A DNA stretch of 64,000 nucleotides from Kaistella chaponensis (lineage in GTDB: Bacteria > Bacteroidota > Bacteroidia > Flavobacteriales > Weeksellaceae), in assembly GCF_900156725.1 (NCBI RefSeq), contig NZ_FTOI01000002.1, positions 186,001-250,000 on the forward strand, read 5' to 3'. The notes under the pieces were generated by a model. The model searched no databases. It saw only the letters and a list, made by a program, of their open reading frames with translations, and was not told the origin of the DNA. Of the stretch, positions 1 through 8,579 are shown piece by piece. Position 1 is the first letter of the stretch, and each line of letters begins with the position of its first letter. The position numbers and the translations under genes were made by a program.

Positions 1-588
1 AGAAGTGTTCAGATCGGTTTAAATCCTTTTACTTTGGTTGGCGCAACTACGAGAAGTGGAATGTTGACCAAACCAATGCTCGCAAGATTCGGAATTCAGT
101 CCAGATTAGAATACTACACGATTGAACTTTTGGGAATGATCATCGAACGAAGCGCAAGAGTTTTAGATGTTAAAATCTATGAAGATGCCGCTTTAGAAAT
201 TGCCAGGAGAAGTCGGGGAACGCCCAGAATTGCTAACGCTTTATTGAGAAGAGTGCGTGATTTTGCGGAAATCAAAGGAAACGGCGAAATCGAAATTAAT
301 ATTACAAAATTTGCCTTAAATTCATTAAATGTTGATGAATTCGGACTCGATGATATGGACAATCGAATTATGCGCGTGATGATCGAAAATTTCCGGGGAA
401 AACCTGTTGGAATTTCAGCACTTGCAACTTCGATTGGTGAAAATCCGGAAACTTTGGAGGAAGTTTACGAGCCATTTTTGATTCAGGAAGGTTTTATTAT
501 TAGAACTCCAAGAGGAAGGGAAGTGACGGAAAAAGCGTATAAACATTTGGGGATTTCTGTTCCGAGAAGACCGGATGAGCTTTTTTAA
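1..588 (+). CDS. ruvB: Holliday junction branch migration DNA helicase RuvB (3' part)
   Basis: RuvB is the hexameric AAA+ motor that drives Holliday junction branch migration with RuvA and RuvC. The reading frame is open from the first base, so the gene starts before the window and about 195 C-terminal residues remain of a family length near 340. Visible landmarks are the PFTLVGATTRSG sensor-1 segment, the ARFGI stretch with the arginine-finger region, the sensor-2 segment SRGTPRIANALLRRVRDFAE, and the C-terminal winged helix ending with EPFLIQEGFIIRTPRGR. All are typical of RuvB, and nothing suggests damage in the part seen. A PaiB-like gene follows 17 bases downstream on the same strand and may be co-transcribed. 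Confidence 0.97.
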   Translation, partial: RSVQIGLNPFTLVGATTRSGMLTKPMLARFGIQSRLEYYTIELLGMIIERSARVLDVKIYEDAALEIARRSRGTPRIANALLRRVRDFAEIKGNGEIEINITKFALNSLNVDEFGLDDMDNRIMRVMIENFRGKPVGISALATSIGENPETLEEVYEPFLIQEGFIIRTPRGREVTEKAYKHLGISVPRRPDELF

Positions 589-605
589 TTATTTATTGAC
601 AAAAA

Positions 606-1211
606 ATGTATATCCCAAAAATTTACCGAAGCGAAGACGCGGAATTGATGAAGAAAATCATCAGTGAAAATGCTTTTGCGCTTTTAATTTCTGATAAAGA
701 AAAAATATCCGCAACGCATTCTATGTTTTTATTGAATGAAACGGAAGATGATTTTTACTTAGAAACGCATATTTCTAAAGCCAATTTTCAGGCGAAAGTT
801 TTGAAAGATGGCGATGAAGTGTTGTGCGATTTTCTGGGCGCTCATTCTTATATTTCGTCATCTTGGTACGAAAAAACCAACGTTTCAACCTGGAATTACG
901 AAGCCGTACAAATTCGTGGGAAAGTGAAATTGATGAACGATGAAGAATTGTTTCAACATTTGGAAAAGCTCACTTTTAAATATGAAAAGACCCAAAAATG
1001 TCCGATGTTGGTGGAAAAAATGTCCGATGATTTTGTAAAAAAAGAAATGAAAGGTGCTTTTGGAATACATATTTTTCCGACAGAAATTTTTATTGCCAAT
1101 AAATTAAGCCAAAATAGAAATAAACTTGATTTTGAAAATATTATTCTTAATTTAGAGCAATCAAACAATGAAAGTTCAAAAGAAATTGCTGAAAAAATGA
1201 AGATGATTTAA
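606..1211 (+). CDS. PaiB-like FMN-binding split-barrel protein
   Basis: This 201-residue protein resembles the PaiB family, whose members have an FMN-binding split barrel and were first described as negative regulators of sporulation and protease genes in Bacillus. The opening MYIPKIYRSEDAELMKKIIS, the following ENAFALLIS, and the central HSYISSSWYEK and VSTWNYEAVQIRGK segments match the family pattern. The length is normal and no DNA-binding domain is seen. It begins 17 bases after ruvB, so a shared transcript is likely. In this phylum the real role is unknown; a flavin-dependent or heme-related activity is as plausible as regulation. The family call is firm and the function is not. Confidence 0.85.
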   Translation: MYIPKIYRSEDAELMKKIISENAFALLISDKEKISATHSMFLLNETEDDFYLETHISKANFQAKVLKDGDEVLCDFLGAHSYISSSWYEKTNVSTWNYEAVQIRGKVKLMNDEELFQHLEKLTFKYEKTQKCPMLVEKMSDDFVKKEMKGAFGIHIFPTEIFIANKLSQNRNKLDFENIILNLEQSNNESSKEIAEKMKMI

Positions 1212-1791
1212 ACGCAACAGTGCGCAAAGAAAATAATTTCTAACTGCATATTGAGTTCGCAAAGGCGTTTCACTGAGCAAAGGGTTAATTTAAAAATTAA
1301 AACTCAATAAAAATGAAATATGAGTGAAAATGAAATTTCAAAATTAGTATTTGAATCTGGTTTAAAAATTCATCGAAAACTTGGAGTTGGGCTTTATGAA
1401 ATGGTGTATGAGGAATGTTTGGTTTATGAATTAAAAAAGCAGGGGATAAAAGTTGAAAAACAAAAAAATATTTCAATAGAATATGAAGAATTGGTTATTG
1501 AGAAAGCATTTAGATTAGATTTGCTTATAGAAGATAAAGTTATTGTAGAAATAAAAGCGGTTCCTGAAATCAATAGTTATCACACCTATCAACTCCTAAA
1601 TTATTTGAGAATAACTGGCTGTAAATTAGGATTAGTACTCAATTTTCACTCTGTTTTATTTAAAGATGGTGTGAAAAGAATCGCAAATAATTTGTAAAAA
1701 TATCCTTTGCTAAGTGTTAACGCCTTTGCGAACTACAAAAAAAGAATGCAATGCAGGTAGCAATCAAAAAAGACTTTGCGCACTTCGCGTT
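1211..1791. repeat. GxxExxY cassette bounded by imperfect terminal inverted repeats
   Basis: Two flanks of about 75-80 bases enclose the GxxExxY gene and are reverse complements in four blocks that keep the same order. The outer block is aacgcaacagtgcgcaaag at 1211-1229, matching the complement of 1774-1791 with small differences. The second is a CTGCAT block near 1245, matching 1750-1755. The third is agttcgcaaaggcgtt at 1254-1269, whose exact reverse complement lies at 1719-1734. The innermost is a GAGCAAAGG/CCTTTGCTAA block at 1275-1283 and 1704-1713. The motif CGCAAAG recurs inside each flank. The layout resembles a small mobile or hitchhiking cassette, but no target-site duplication is obvious and no transposase is present. 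Confidence 0.7.
1320..1697 (+). CDS. GxxExxY family protein (PD-(D/E)XK nuclease-like fold)
   Basis: This 125-residue protein belongs to the GxxExxY family, named from the motif seen here as GLYEMVY near residues 24-30. The later segment RLDLLIEDKVIVEIKAV, with spaced acidic residues followed by ExK, matches the catalytic core of PD-(D/E)XK nucleases, so the family is thought to be nuclease-like; the substrate is not known. The protein is full length for the family and appears intact. The gene sits alone between two inverted repeat flanks and has no functional link with its PaiB-like or MBL neighbours, which fits a mobile or selfish cassette. The family call is strong and the biological role unknown. 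Confidence 0.9.
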   Translation: MSENEISKLVFESGLKIHRKLGVGLYEMVYEECLVYELKKQGIKVEKQKNISIEYEELVIEKAFRLDLLIEDKVIVEIKAVPEINSYHTYQLLNYLRITGCKLGLVLNFHSVLFKDGVKRIANNL

Positions 1792-1811
1792 AAAAATAAA
1801 TATTAAAAAGT

Positions 1812-2678
1812 ATGAAACTATATCCAATCCAATGCGGAAAATTTAAATTAGATGGTGGTGCCATGTTTGGTGTGGTGCCAAAAACGCTTTGGCAGAAAAC
1901 GAATCCTGCTGATGAAAATAATTTAATCGAACTCGGAACCCGTTCGCTTTTAGTGGAAGACGGAAAAAAACTGATCCTCATCGATTGTGGTTTGGGAAAT
2001 AAACAAGACGAAAAATTCTTTGGACATTATTCCCTTTGGGGAGATGATACGCTGGATAAAAGTCTAAAAAAATACGGTTTTGTGAAAGACGATATTACGG
2101 ATGTGTTCTTGACTCATCTTCATTTCGATCATTGTGGTGGTGCAATTGAGTGGAATGATGACCGAACCGGTTACAGACCAGCTTTTAAAAATGCAAATTT
2201 CTGGACGAATGAAAATCATTGGAAATGGGCAACTGAACCAAATCCGAGAGAAAAGGCAAGTTTTTTGAAAGAGAATATTCTGCCGATGCAGGAAAGTGGT
2301 CAATTGAATTTTTTGCCCACCCCGAAAAGTGGAAATTACGGTTTCGCACCTGATCTGAAAATGGATGTAATTTTTGCGGATGGTCATACCGAAAAACAAA
2401 TGCTTCCCGTGATTCAATATCAGGAGAAAACGATTGTTTTTGGCGCAGATCTCATTCCGACAGCTGGTCATATTCCGCAGGTTTATGTGATGGGATATGA
2501 TACTCGACCTCTTTTAACCATGGAAGAAAAAGGAAAATTTTTGAAACAGTGCGTGGATAATGACTATCTTTTGTTTTTCGAACATGATGCGCACAACGAA
2601 CTCGCAAGTTTGAAAATGACCGAAAAAGGAATTCGGTTAGATGAAACCTTTAGTATGAATGAAGTTTTTGGGTATTAA
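1812..2678 (+). CDS. MBL-fold metallohydrolase
   Basis: This is a 288-residue cytoplasmic metallo-beta-lactamase-fold hydrolase. The metal-binding signature HLHFDHCGG lies around residues 102-110. A second histidine is in FADGHTEKQMLP, a metal-bridging aspartate is in VFGADLIPTAGHI, and a late histidine is in FFEHDAHNE. Members act on many substrates, including lactones, thioesters and nucleic acids, and the sequence does not show which applies here. It has no signal peptide. It lies 21 bases before coaE on the same strand and is probably co-transcribed with it. The upstream flank belongs to the GxxExxY repeat cassette, so its promoter may lie in or next to that repeat. Confidence 0.9.
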   Translation: MKLYPIQCGKFKLDGGAMFGVVPKTLWQKTNPADENNLIELGTRSLLVEDGKKLILIDCGLGNKQDEKFFGHYSLWGDDTLDKSLKKYGFVKDDITDVFLTHLHFDHCGGAIEWNDDRTGYRPAFKNANFWTNENHWKWATEPNPREKASFLKENILPMQESGQLNFLPTPKSGNYGFAPDLKMDVIFADGHTEKQMLPVIQYQEKTIVFGADLIPTAGHIPQVYVMGYDTRPLLTMEEKGKFLKQCVDNDYLLFFEHDAHNELASLKMTEKGIRLDETFSMNEVFGY

Positions 2679-2699
2679 AAATAGAACAATATAAAAAAT

Positions 2700-3335
2700 A
2701 TGATAGAAGAAGAGACCGAACCTGAACCCAGGAAAAAGGTAAAAATTATTGGAATAACGGGCGGAATTGGCTCCGGAAAATCAACAATATCAAAATTTAT
2801 TGAAGAAGCCGGATTTCCCGTTTATTATTCGGATGTCCGAGCAAAAACAATCGTGAATGATGATGCAGAACTTCAGCAAAAAATCAAAGAACTTTTAGGA
2901 GAGAATTCCTATGATGAGAACGGATTTTATAACAGAAGATATGTGGGCGAAATTATTTTTAAAGATGATCAATTGCGGTTACAGCTTAACGCACTCATTC
3001 ATCCCGCAGTAAAAATTAATTTTGAAAACTGGATTTCTGAGCAGAAAACACCCTTCATTTTTAAAGAAACTGCACTTTTATTTGAATTAAAACTCAATGA
3101 AAGTTGTTACAAATCAATATTGGTAACGGCAGATGACAACATCAGGATTAAAAGAGTAATGGATCGCGACGGTAAAACATATCGGGAAGTTGAAGCCGTG
3201 ATGAACAAGCAAATGCCAGAAAAAGATAAAATAAAAATTGCTGATTTTGTAATTTTTAATAATGATGGATTGGAAGAACTGAAAATAAAAACGAATCAAT
3301 TTATTAATGAATTGAAAGAAGGTTTAGCAGAATAA
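2700..3335 (+). CDS. coaE: dephospho-CoA kinase
   Basis: CoaE phosphorylates the 3'-hydroxyl of dephospho-CoA, the last step of coenzyme A synthesis; coaD, for the step before, lies at 20011. The 211-residue protein has the P-loop GITGGIGSGKST around residues 19-30, then YYSDVRAK (the usual DAD-like substrate motif is here SDV), the lid-region segment DRDGKTYREVEAVMNKQMP and the FVIFNNDGLEELK C-terminal signature. A charged N-terminal extension of about 15 residues (EEETEPEPRKKVK) precedes the usual start. It is probably in one operon with the MBL gene. A strong palindromic terminator at 3376-3411 follows. Confidence 0.96.
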   Translation: MIEEETEPEPRKKVKIIGITGGIGSGKSTISKFIEEAGFPVYYSDVRAKTIVNDDAELQQKIKELLGENSYDENGFYNRRYVGEIIFKDDQLRLQLNALIHPAVKINFENWISEQKTPFIFKETALLFELKLNESCYKSILVTADDNIRIKRVMDRDGKTYREVEAVMNKQMPEKDKIKIADFVIFNNDGLEELKIKTNQFINELKEGLAE

Positions 3336-3375
3336 ATTTTCTTGTATAGCGATTTACATTTTCCCTTAAAGCCAA

Positions 3376-3411
3376 ATAAAAACCTGAATTCAATTGAATT
3401 CAGGTTTTTAT
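3376..3411. terminator. bidirectional terminator, perfect 18-bp-arm palindrome
   Basis: A perfect palindrome with the half-site ataaaaacctgaattcaa joins to its complement with no spacer. It carries A runs on one side and T runs on the other. It lies between the convergent coaE and the large T9SS protein gene and can end transcription from both sides. Confidence 0.85.
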
Positions 3412-3434
3412 TTATTGTAAAATTGGCTTTTGAA

Positions 3435-6400
3435 TTATCTGTTTTTAACCAAAATCCAACCGCTGTATTCCATTACGGTTGAGAATCCCGGTTCTTTCCA
3501 TTTCATGATATACCAATAGCTTTCTGTATTGACTAATTTCCCGAAGGCTTTTCCGTCCCAAGAATACCGATTGTTTTTATCACCAGTGAAAACTAATTTT
3601 CCATATCGGTCATAAATCTGGATAAAAGGTTCTTCTTTTTTCAACAGTGCGGAATAATTAAGAATATCATTCATGCCGTCACCATTTGGCGTAATCACAT
3701 TGTACAATTCAATGACATCGATATTTGCAGAAACCGGCGTACAATTATCTGCCGAAATTACGTAAATGGTGTGGTCACCGCCGCGTACATTGGTGAAAAT
3801 GTTGGATGATTGATAATTTCCATTGTCAATCGCATATTGGTAAGGTGGATTTCCGCCGGTTACTGTCACAGTTACTGTAGAACCTTTGATTTCTACGCTC
3901 GTAATGGTTGGTAAAGAAACTGCTTTTACAGAAACATTTTGCTTATAAGTACAACCATTCGTCGTGAGTTCAACCCAATAATTTCCTACAGGAACATTGA
4001 TCGTTTGTGTTTTTTCACCAGTACTCCACAAATAATTATCAAAACCAGCTCCTGCATCTAAAGTTGTAGTTGCATCCGGACAAATATCCTTGTTTTTTAA
4101 GATATCAGATTTTACGGCTTTTTGAATATTGACTGTTAATTTACCAATTACATCACAGAATAAATTTTTGTGAAATCTTAAATAGTAAATTCCAGAACTA
4201 GTTACTGTGACAGCGCTTGAAATGGTATTTACGCTGTTCTGAGCATCTGCTAAACTTCCAAAGTACGATACAGTAACTCCAGAATCCGTTGTGAATTCAG
4301 AAATATAACTCGACAAATTAACCGATTTAATTCCATCGAAATCATCATCACAAACTTTTACAGTAGCGTCGTTTTTAATTAAAGGAAGATTATTCCCAAA
4401 TTTGAAATCAATTGATTTCGTCTCCGCTGGACAATATGGGGAACTTGCTCTCACATAAATCGTAGTATTCGCAGAGTACGTCCAGTTGATAAGATTTGTT
4501 ATCGGATTTAGCAGGGAAGCATCAGTAAAATATTCTACGGTGAATAAAGTAAAATTCGGTAAAACTACTGGTGTTACTTTCGTGAGATCGATCGCAATAA
4601 TTCCATCAAAATTATCATCACAATTCGTTGCGTTATACGTTGCCACTTTCCAAATCGGTTTAGGAGATTCGAGAATGGTGATATTTTTTGTGAAGACGCA
4701 ACCAGAAGCATTTGTAAATGAAACGGTATAAACTCCTCCACTTAATACTGCAGTTTGAGTGGTCGAAACGGTAGTCGCTCCTTTTTTCCAAAGGTAAGCG
4801 GTGTACGTTGATTCGGCAGTAAGCGTTTGGGAAGATCCTGCACAAACCGTGTAAGAATTGAGCAATGCAGTCGGAGTAGAAGCTTTAAAACTAATATTCA
4901 ACGTTCCGATCACATCACAGAAACCTGCTTTTGTAAATCTGTAATAAAACGTTTTGTCAGCAGTAATGGTTTGAGCCGCCGGAATTGCCGTCGTATTATT
5001 TTGAGCATTGGCTAAAGTTGCAAAATATTTGATGGTCGCCGTTGCATCTGCGGTAAAGAGTGTTCGGTAATTTCCTAAATTAATGTTTTCGGAATTGTTC
5101 AGATCATTATCGCAGATTGTCGTGGTTTCGATAGGTTTAATTAAAGGCAGAGAAATCCCAAATTTAAAATCAATTGGTCTCGATTCTGTCGGACAAACCG
5201 TGGAAGTTGCTCTTACAAAAATCGTGGTATTTGCAGAATAAGTAAAATTCGCTGGATTTGCAATTGGAAGCGTTAAAGCTGAATCAGAGAAATATTCTAC
5301 GGTAAATGAAGCAAAGTTGGGTAAAATTAAAGGAGTTACGTTATTTAAATTTACTTTAATAATGCCGTCGAAATCATCATCGCAATTGGTTGCATTGTAC
5401 GCAGCAATATTCCAAGTAGGTTTTGGTGAATCTACTACGGTTACATTTTGTCGGTAAACACAGCCAGAAGCATTCGTTAAATCAACATAATAATTTCCCG
5501 CACCTACTGTAATCGTAGTCGAAGTTGAACCGGTGCTCCAAAGAATACCGCTATAACCAGAACCTACATTCAAAGTGGTGGTATTTCCTTGGCAAACTGT
5601 AACTGAAAGTGGAAGCGTTGTTGAAGGTGTTCCTTTCTTAAATTCAATATTTAAAGTTCCGATATTCGCACAGAAACCAGGAATATTAATCCGATAATAA
5701 AAAGTGCGATTGCCAGTAATTGTTTGGTTAACATTGATGGCGTTCTGATTATTTTGCGCATTGGCAATGGTATCGTAATAAGTGGCAGAATTTCCTGCAG
5801 CAATTGTAAATAAAGAAATGTAATCTGAAAGAGTTACGGGTTCTGTATTATTTTCGAGCAAATCACATACTGGAATTGTTGCAATTTGGGTGATCAGAGC
5901 AGCTTTTGTTCCAGTGGTTAAGAAAACTTCTTTGATAACCGGCGGACAAATACTTGGAGATTCCACTCGAATCCAAACTGAAGTATTTGCTGTAAAAGTG
6001 TAATTACCGGTAATATTATTGGTTCCTCCTGCAATTGCTTGCGGTTGAGTTGCGTAATATTTCACAACAAATGCACTTGGATTTTGAACAATTGTTGGAG
6101 TAATCGCGGTTAAATTCACTTTGTAATTCCCGTCAATCATTCCATCTATATCTTCGTCGCATATTTGTTGGGTATAAAGTGAGGGAGTTACAACCGGCTC
6201 TGAAGTTATTTTTAATTCAATTTTCGCGGTTTCAGAACAACCAAAAGCATTATTAAGTTGTACATAAACAAATCCTGGCGCAGAAGTATAATTGTTTAAT
6301 TGTGCCGCAGGAATTTGATTGGTAAATGCAGCATCAGTAAAATATTTTTTGATGACTGTCGCATCCGGAGTTATCGCAGCAGTAGTTAAATTGTACGTTG

Positions 6401-8375
6401 CTGTGGAAGTTGCGGAACATTCGTTGAGAACTACATCATAATTTTCGATTTGATTGAGATGAATTGTTGCTTGTACCGCTTCACAATCTGGAATGGTACC
6501 AATTCCACAAAAAGAAAATTTGAAAGTATCCGTTCCTGTTGCATTTGGATTTGCAGTGTATGTTAATGTTCCATCAGGATTTTTTACCACATTTCCTTTT
6601 GTAGGTGGAGTGTCAATGACAATCGTAGGAATATTGATCGATTGGGAACTTAAGGCAAATTGTGGTGTAATTGTTTGGGTTGAACACGTATCAAAATCGT
6701 AATTGGTAAAGGTAGTACAGTTAAAAAATTTGAAATCTTTGGTCTGAATTTCTGCACAGGAACCTTGTTTTACGCGTACTGCATAAATTCCAGCTTGAGT
6801 GGGTTCGTATTGGAATAAATTATTTACACCTGGAGCTGGATCGTAAGTTCCACCTGCATTTTTGATGAGCCATTCATAAAGATCAAAACCTTCTGTAACT
6901 TCCAAAGTAACTCCGGGAAGACAATCGCCATCCGTTTTTAGAATTAATGGAATAGAAGAAAATCCTGCGAAATAACCGCCGTAACCAAAAGCTGCATTGC
7001 CACTGGCAATTCCCGCTGTTACAGCTTTTGTAGATTCTACAGTAATATTTCCAGTAACATTTGGAACGGAATAAGAAACCCAATTTTGGTTCGCTGTGAT
7101 TGTTGAAATGTCGTATGGCCCATATAAAATACTTGGAACTACACCGTTCACTTTTACGACAGCATTTTTTTCAGTGATTATATTTAGTTTGGTACTGAAT
7201 GGCGGATTATGTGGAACATTTGAAAGATAATTGATATAGCTAATTTCATCAATTTTTTTTGGCAAATAGCAATTGAGTGGGGGAATATAATTCATTCCAC
7301 CTGTTGCAAGTGGTGCAGATCCAGAGGCAACCCCTGCTAGAAGTTGATACACATAAACATTTTTATCTGTAACAATATGTAGGTTAAAATGTTGGTTACC
7401 ACGATCAACGTAGCTCGTTTCTTCAACCTTGAAAAAATCTCCAGGATTTGCTAGAATTCTTGCAGGAATCGTAGCATCATTTAAATAAACGGCAGTATTT
7501 GGCTCTGTTGCAACAACTATTGCTCCCTCCATTTTATTTCCTATTATTCCATAACCTTTTACGATCACGAATTCATCACCTAATTTATCAACAGGGACAG
7601 ATTGATCCATTAAAATATCAGATCCATCACCATTAATAGTAGATGCGTATTGTCCATTAAAATTACCATTACTCATAGATATTGGTTTGTCCGCGTTTAC
7701 TTCAGCTCCAATAAAACCATCTCTATTATTTAAATTAGAAATTCTACCATCTATAATATAGGATTCGCCTTTACTTAAAATAAATGTAAAACTTGTTGTA
7801 GCACCATAATTATTAAAAATTAAAGGTTTTTTAAAATTATTTACAGTTACTCTCGTGTTGTCTTCGGTAGCTAAAAAACTTGCCGCAAAACCTAAATTTT
7901 CACTTGAGGAAGGATTTGTTTGTGCACTTGGTGCAACAACAGTGTAAAATTTGGTTCCAATTCCAGCGGTTCCTTTAGACGTAATAATCTCTGTATGATT
8001 TGTAACACCAAAACGTAAATTGGCAAAACACGGTTTATCCGCTTTTATATATAGTCCTTTGTTTATAACTTTATGTAATTGAGAGATTTCATCTGTTATT
8101 ATGTTATCTCTATCTATTTCATTTAAACCTGGATTATACTTAATGACAATCACACCGGGGTTTCCTTTACTAATTGTTTTTTTAGCAACTAGTAAATTAT
8201 TACTATAGACATTAACATTAAAAGGAGTTGTTTCGTTTGTGGAAAGATGCAGAAATTGCTCGTCACCACTATTTGATTGTCCGTCATACATCGGTGCAAA
8301 CCAATGTTCGCGGTCAAGTTGCGCGTATGCTGTTATCGAAAAACATACAAATAAAAAGAATAGAATTTTTTTCAT
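3435..8375 (-). CDS. giant secreted surface protein with T9SS type B sorting domain
   Basis: This protein of about 1646 residues is exported by Sec and then by the type IX secretion system. The ATG at 8375 is chosen because a TACATTTG -7 box lies at 8397-8404, which rules out the upstream in-frame TTG. MKKILFFLFVCFSITAYAQ is a signal peptide. Residues about 20-480 resemble the IgGFc-binding N-terminal domain of adhesins, followed by a cadherin/Big-like segment (GTLTYTANPNATGTDTF). Then come three to four modules of about 245 residues starting near 740, 985 and 1235. Each has a CDDDFDGI-like acidic motif and a cysteine-bearing Ig-like part. The C-terminal 90 residues (VITPNGDGMND, IYDRYGKLVF, SYWYIMKW) are the gliding-motility-associated type B sorting domain. 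It is probably a surface adhesin; the ligand is unknown. Confidence 0.9.
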   Translation of the reverse strand: MKKILFFLFVCFSITAYAQLDREHWFAPMYDGQSNSGDEQFLHLSTNETTPFNVNVYSNNLLVAKKTISKGNPGVIVIKYNPGLNEIDRDNIITDEISQLHKVINKGLYIKADKPCFANLRFGVTNHTEIITSKGTAGIGTKFYTVVAPSAQTNPSSSENLGFAASFLATEDNTRVTVNNFKKPLIFNNYGATTSFTFILSKGESYIIDGRISNLNNRDGFIGAEVNADKPISMSNGNFNGQYASTINGDGSDILMDQSVPVDKLGDEFVIVKGYGIIGNKMEGAIVVATEPNTAVYLNDATIPARILANPGDFFKVEETSYVDRGNQHFNLHIVTDKNVYVYQLLAGVASGSAPLATGGMNYIPPLNCYLPKKIDEISYINYLSNVPHNPPFSTKLNIITEKNAVVKVNGVVPSILYGPYDISTITANQNWVSYSVPNVTGNITVESTKAVTAGIASGNAAFGYGGYFAGFSSIPLILKTDGDCLPGVTLEVTEGFDLYEWLIKNAGGTYDPAPGVNNLFQYEPTQAGIYAVRVKQGSCAEIQTKDFKFFNCTTFTNYDFDTCSTQTITPQFALSSQSINIPTIVIDTPPTKGNVVKNPDGTLTYTANPNATGTDTFKFSFCGIGTIPDCEAVQATIHLNQIENYDVVLNECSATSTATYNLTTAAITPDATVIKKYFTDAAFTNQIPAAQLNNYTSAPGFVYVQLNNAFGCSETAKIELKITSEPVVTPSLYTQQICDEDIDGMIDGNYKVNLTAITPTIVQNPSAFVVKYYATQPQAIAGGTNNITGNYTFTANTSVWIRVESPSICPPVIKEVFLTTGTKAALITQIATIPVCDLLENNTEPVTLSDYISLFTIAAGNSATYYDTIANAQNNQNAINVNQTITGNRTFYYRINIPGFCANIGTLNIEFKKGTPSTTLPLSVTVCQGNTTTLNVGSGYSGILWSTGSTSTTITVGAGNYYVDLTNASGCVYRQNVTVVDSPKPTWNIAAYNATNCDDDFDGIIKVNLNNVTPLILPNFASFTVEYFSDSALTLPIANPANFTYSANTTIFVRATSTVCPTESRPIDFKFGISLPLIKPIETTTICDNDLNNSENINLGNYRTLFTADATATIKYFATLANAQNNTTAIPAAQTITADKTFYYRFTKAGFCDVIGTLNISFKASTPTALLNSYTVCAGSSQTLTAESTYTAYLWKKGATTVSTTQTAVLSGGVYTVSFTNASGCVFTKNITILESPKPIWKVATYNATNCDDNFDGIIAIDLTKVTPVVLPNFTLFTVEYFTDASLLNPITNLINWTYSANTTIYVRASSPYCPAETKSIDFKFGNNLPLIKNDATVKVCDDDFDGIKSVNLSSYISEFTTDSGVTVSYFGSLADAQNSVNTISSAVTVTSSGIYYLRFHKNLFCDVIGKLTVNIQKAVKSDILKNKDICPDATTTLDAGAGFDNYLWSTGEKTQTINVPVGNYWVELTTNGCTYKQNVSVKAVSLPTITSVEIKGSTVTVTVTGGNPPYQYAIDNGNYQSSNIFTNVRGGDHTIYVISADNCTPVSANIDVIELYNVITPNGDGMNDILNYSALLKKEEPFIQIYDRYGKLVFTGDKNNRYSWDGKAFGKLVNTESYWYIMKWKEPGFSTVMEYSGWILVKNR

Positions 8376-8396
8376 AATAAAGAATAGAAATCTTCG

Positions 8397-8404
8397 CAAA
8401 TGTA
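8397..8404 (-). promoter_or_regulatory. Bacteroidetes -7 promoter box of the giant T9SS protein gene
   Basis: On the minus strand the sequence reads TACATTTG, matching the TAnnTTTG consensus of the Bacteroidetes primary sigma factor. It lies 21 bases upstream of the ATG at 8375. I could not assign a convincing -33 TTG. Confidence 0.5.
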
Positions 8405-8554
8405 GTATTTTCTTAGTAAAATTTAACTCATTTTCTGTTTTTGTTAGAAAGGTCGTAAAGTGAAATGGGTGAAATCGTTTATTATTCTCCCTTTTAAGGT
8501 ATAAATGATGCGTCTTACAGAGATTTTACTCCTTCAATTTCAAGGGATTTCCCC

Positions 8555-8562
8555 TACATTTG
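8555..8562 (+). promoter_or_regulatory. -7 promoter box of the NPP-family gene
   Basis: TACATTTG matches TAnnTTTG and lies 17 bases before the ATG at 8580, so the leader would be about 10 bases. No clear -33 TTG is seen. Confidence 0.45.
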
Positions 8563-8579
8563 TTCGCTAATTTGAACTC

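Noticed and set aside
6883-7083. Basic, aromatic minus-strand frame inside the giant T9SS gene
   Set aside because: It is in another frame of the same strand with odd composition (MGFLFRSKCYWKYYCRIY) and no promoter.
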